Source: Deltaproteobacteria bacterium (GTDB lineage: Bacteria; Desulfobacterota; Syntrophia; Syntrophales; Fen-1087). From it: DNA of 8,689 bases. The notes beneath the pieces are model-generated. The model saw nothing but the letters and a program-made list of their open reading frames with translations, had not been told where the DNA came from and searched no databases. The stretch lies in NCBI GenBank assembly GCA_026388595.1, contig JAPLJM010000054.1:1-8689 (forward strand). The letters run 5' to 3'. This document shows positions 8,601 through 8,689 of this stretch, in pieces (positions within the stretch are counted from its first letter, which is position 1; each line of letters begins with the position of its first letter). Position numbers and translations under genes: made by a program.

Positions 8601-8689
8601 TCCGCAAATTCCGGATAGGGGAGGCAGGCGGGTAACACGTCCATGATCCGCCAGGCCATGATTTCCGGATCATAAGGCGGCGCCTCCCG
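5657..8689 (-). CDS. recC: RecC: gamma subunit of exodeoxyribonuclease V, 1010 C-terminal residues (5' partial)
   Basis: RecC is the scaffold of RecBCD: it splits the incoming duplex with a pin, channels the strands and reads the Chi sequence. The frame runs off the right end, so the first ~80 residues are missing; the Met at 8659 is internal (ten in-frame residues precede it and continue the RecC similarity). Numbering from the first visible residue, recognised stretches are ADLFDQYLVFRPD (52-64), FLLNPCREFWTDI (151-163), IDPLDGSLRIHSCHSPMREV (256-275), AGIRWGVD (396-403), MIPMRSIPFKVICLLGMN (561-578) and GDRSRRHDDRYLFLEALLSA (601-620). These form the catalytically dead helicase-like domains, with no Walker A in the visible part. 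The C-terminal nuclease-like fold starts near VELSDLVRFFKNPCRFLL (726-743) and has no DxK nuclease motif. AddB is unlikely: sequence matches are RecC-specific and no iron-sulphur cysteine pattern is seen. Residues matching E. coli Chi contacts Asp133, Leu134, Asp136, Arg142 and Asp705 are present (53, 54, 56, 62, 602), while Arg186 aligns with Pro98. The gene overlaps recB by four bases. Confidence 0.97.
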   Translation of the reverse strand, partial: REAPPYDPEIMAWRIMDVLPACLPYPEFADLRRYLQADAGGLKGYQLSCRLADLFDQYLVFRPDMILAWEAGESGSEEEIWQAELWRRLWKDDKSYHPARLRRMLLEKIRSPLPASLPLPERISLFGISWLPHFHLEILYDLSRRLDVNLFLLNPCREFWTDIRSDREMGRAVEKIRESTGMKTLSAADLYLEGGNSLLASMGTQGRDFFRWLTDLPGEEVDLFADPGEAALLQAIQSDILNLRERGRNGQTKTRIDPLDGSLRIHSCHSPMREVEVLHDQLLALLEDDPDLLPRDILVMTPDMDTYAPLIQAVFDAPPPPVPGHAAVPRIPFTIADRSLRKESPVMDAFLSLLELTGSRFEASSVLALLETSPVKKKIGLQEEDMERIRRWVSGAGIRWGVDGESRRRAGLPAFPDNTWVAGLERLFLGYALPGKDERLFNEILPYDAIEGLEAQTLGRLAEYLEGLFAAVTVLGRSGTPGEWAAVLSTLLDQFFQGDEETQRDLQAVRQILQRLIRLSERSGFVAPVALDVIQFFLSQHFGQQGQGAGYISGGITCCAMIPMRSIPFKVICLLGMNHDGYPRPSRTLGFDLIARHPRPGDRSRRHDDRYLFLEALLSARGKLIISYCGQSIADNSPLPPSVVVSELLDAIEEGFELPEGRIRDRLITHHRLQAFHPAYFSANSNLFTYSEENSCAARRLQEPRRDRPDFLANPLPDPDEDWKIVELSDLVRFFKNPCRFLLERRLATTLGEDADILADREAFDVRGLEKYALEQRLVEKALSGQNLAVLLPVFRASGRLPQGNVGAYLYGSLIQGAENFVAGIKPHLTGAMLDPVDVHLELAGFQLNGRIENLYRNGLFQFRYADLKAKDHLRLWLNHLILNIRPGGHDPLESTLMGRDQAWTYAPAGNAEAILEQLLIIYWKGLSIPLKFFPESSWIFAEQVLMKGKDAAEALRTVRTVWTGSDYGRGESEDPYYQRCVDDRDPLGEEFQQLSVLVYEPLFQHRTSI

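Noticed and set aside
8657..8659. ATG at 8659-8657 as the recC start
   Set aside because: The frame stays open to the window edge, the upstream residues match RecC, and the protein would lack about 90 N-terminal residues found in the family.
1974..8689. Alternative reading of the recCB pair as AddAB
   Set aside because: The RecB N-terminus, the RecC-specific core motifs and the lack of a nuclease motif or Fe-S cysteines in the RecC-like protein fit RecBC, not AddAB.

Overview
The window reads as ordinary chromosomal DNA from a moderately GC-rich bacterium. It is almost entirely coding, and both ends are cut inside genes. The style of the PAS-GGDEF protein and of the RecB and RecC proteins suggests a Desulfobacterota-type (former Deltaproteobacteria, perhaps Syntrophales-like) organism. 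That placement is a judgement from sequence flavour, not a database result.

Layout. Bases 1-1143 (+ strand) hold the C-terminal 380 residues of a PAS-PAS-GGDEF diguanylate cyclase whose start lies to the left of the window. It converges, with only 14 bases between stop codons, on a minus-strand block. That block reads from right to left: recC (8689-5657, 5' end missing), recB (5660-1974, complete) and a small FAD/NAD(P)H reductase (1913-1158, complete). recC and recB share a 4-base ATGA overlap. recB and the reductase are separated by 60 bases that carry a strong ribosome binding site. No RNA gene, mobile element, CRISPR array or intergenic stretch longer than 60 bases is present.

How the genes work together. 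RecB (ATPase/helicase plus PD-(D/E)XK nuclease) and RecC (strand-splitting and Chi-reading scaffold) form the core of the RecBCD double-strand-break repair machine. All helicase motifs and nuclease ligands of RecB are visible and intact. recD is not in the usual place after recB; the reductase gene sits there instead. The RecC part that lines the Chi-recognition tunnel is largely conserved relative to E. coli, but one reported contact (E. coli Arg186) aligns with proline. The reductase and the diguanylate cyclase have no obvious functional link to DNA repair.

I do not see an undescribed system here. The most useful leads are the recCB pair without adjacent recD, the partly altered Chi-reading surface, the soluble reductase with an NADPH-oxidase-type flavin motif, and long G/C homopolymers in the RecB linker.
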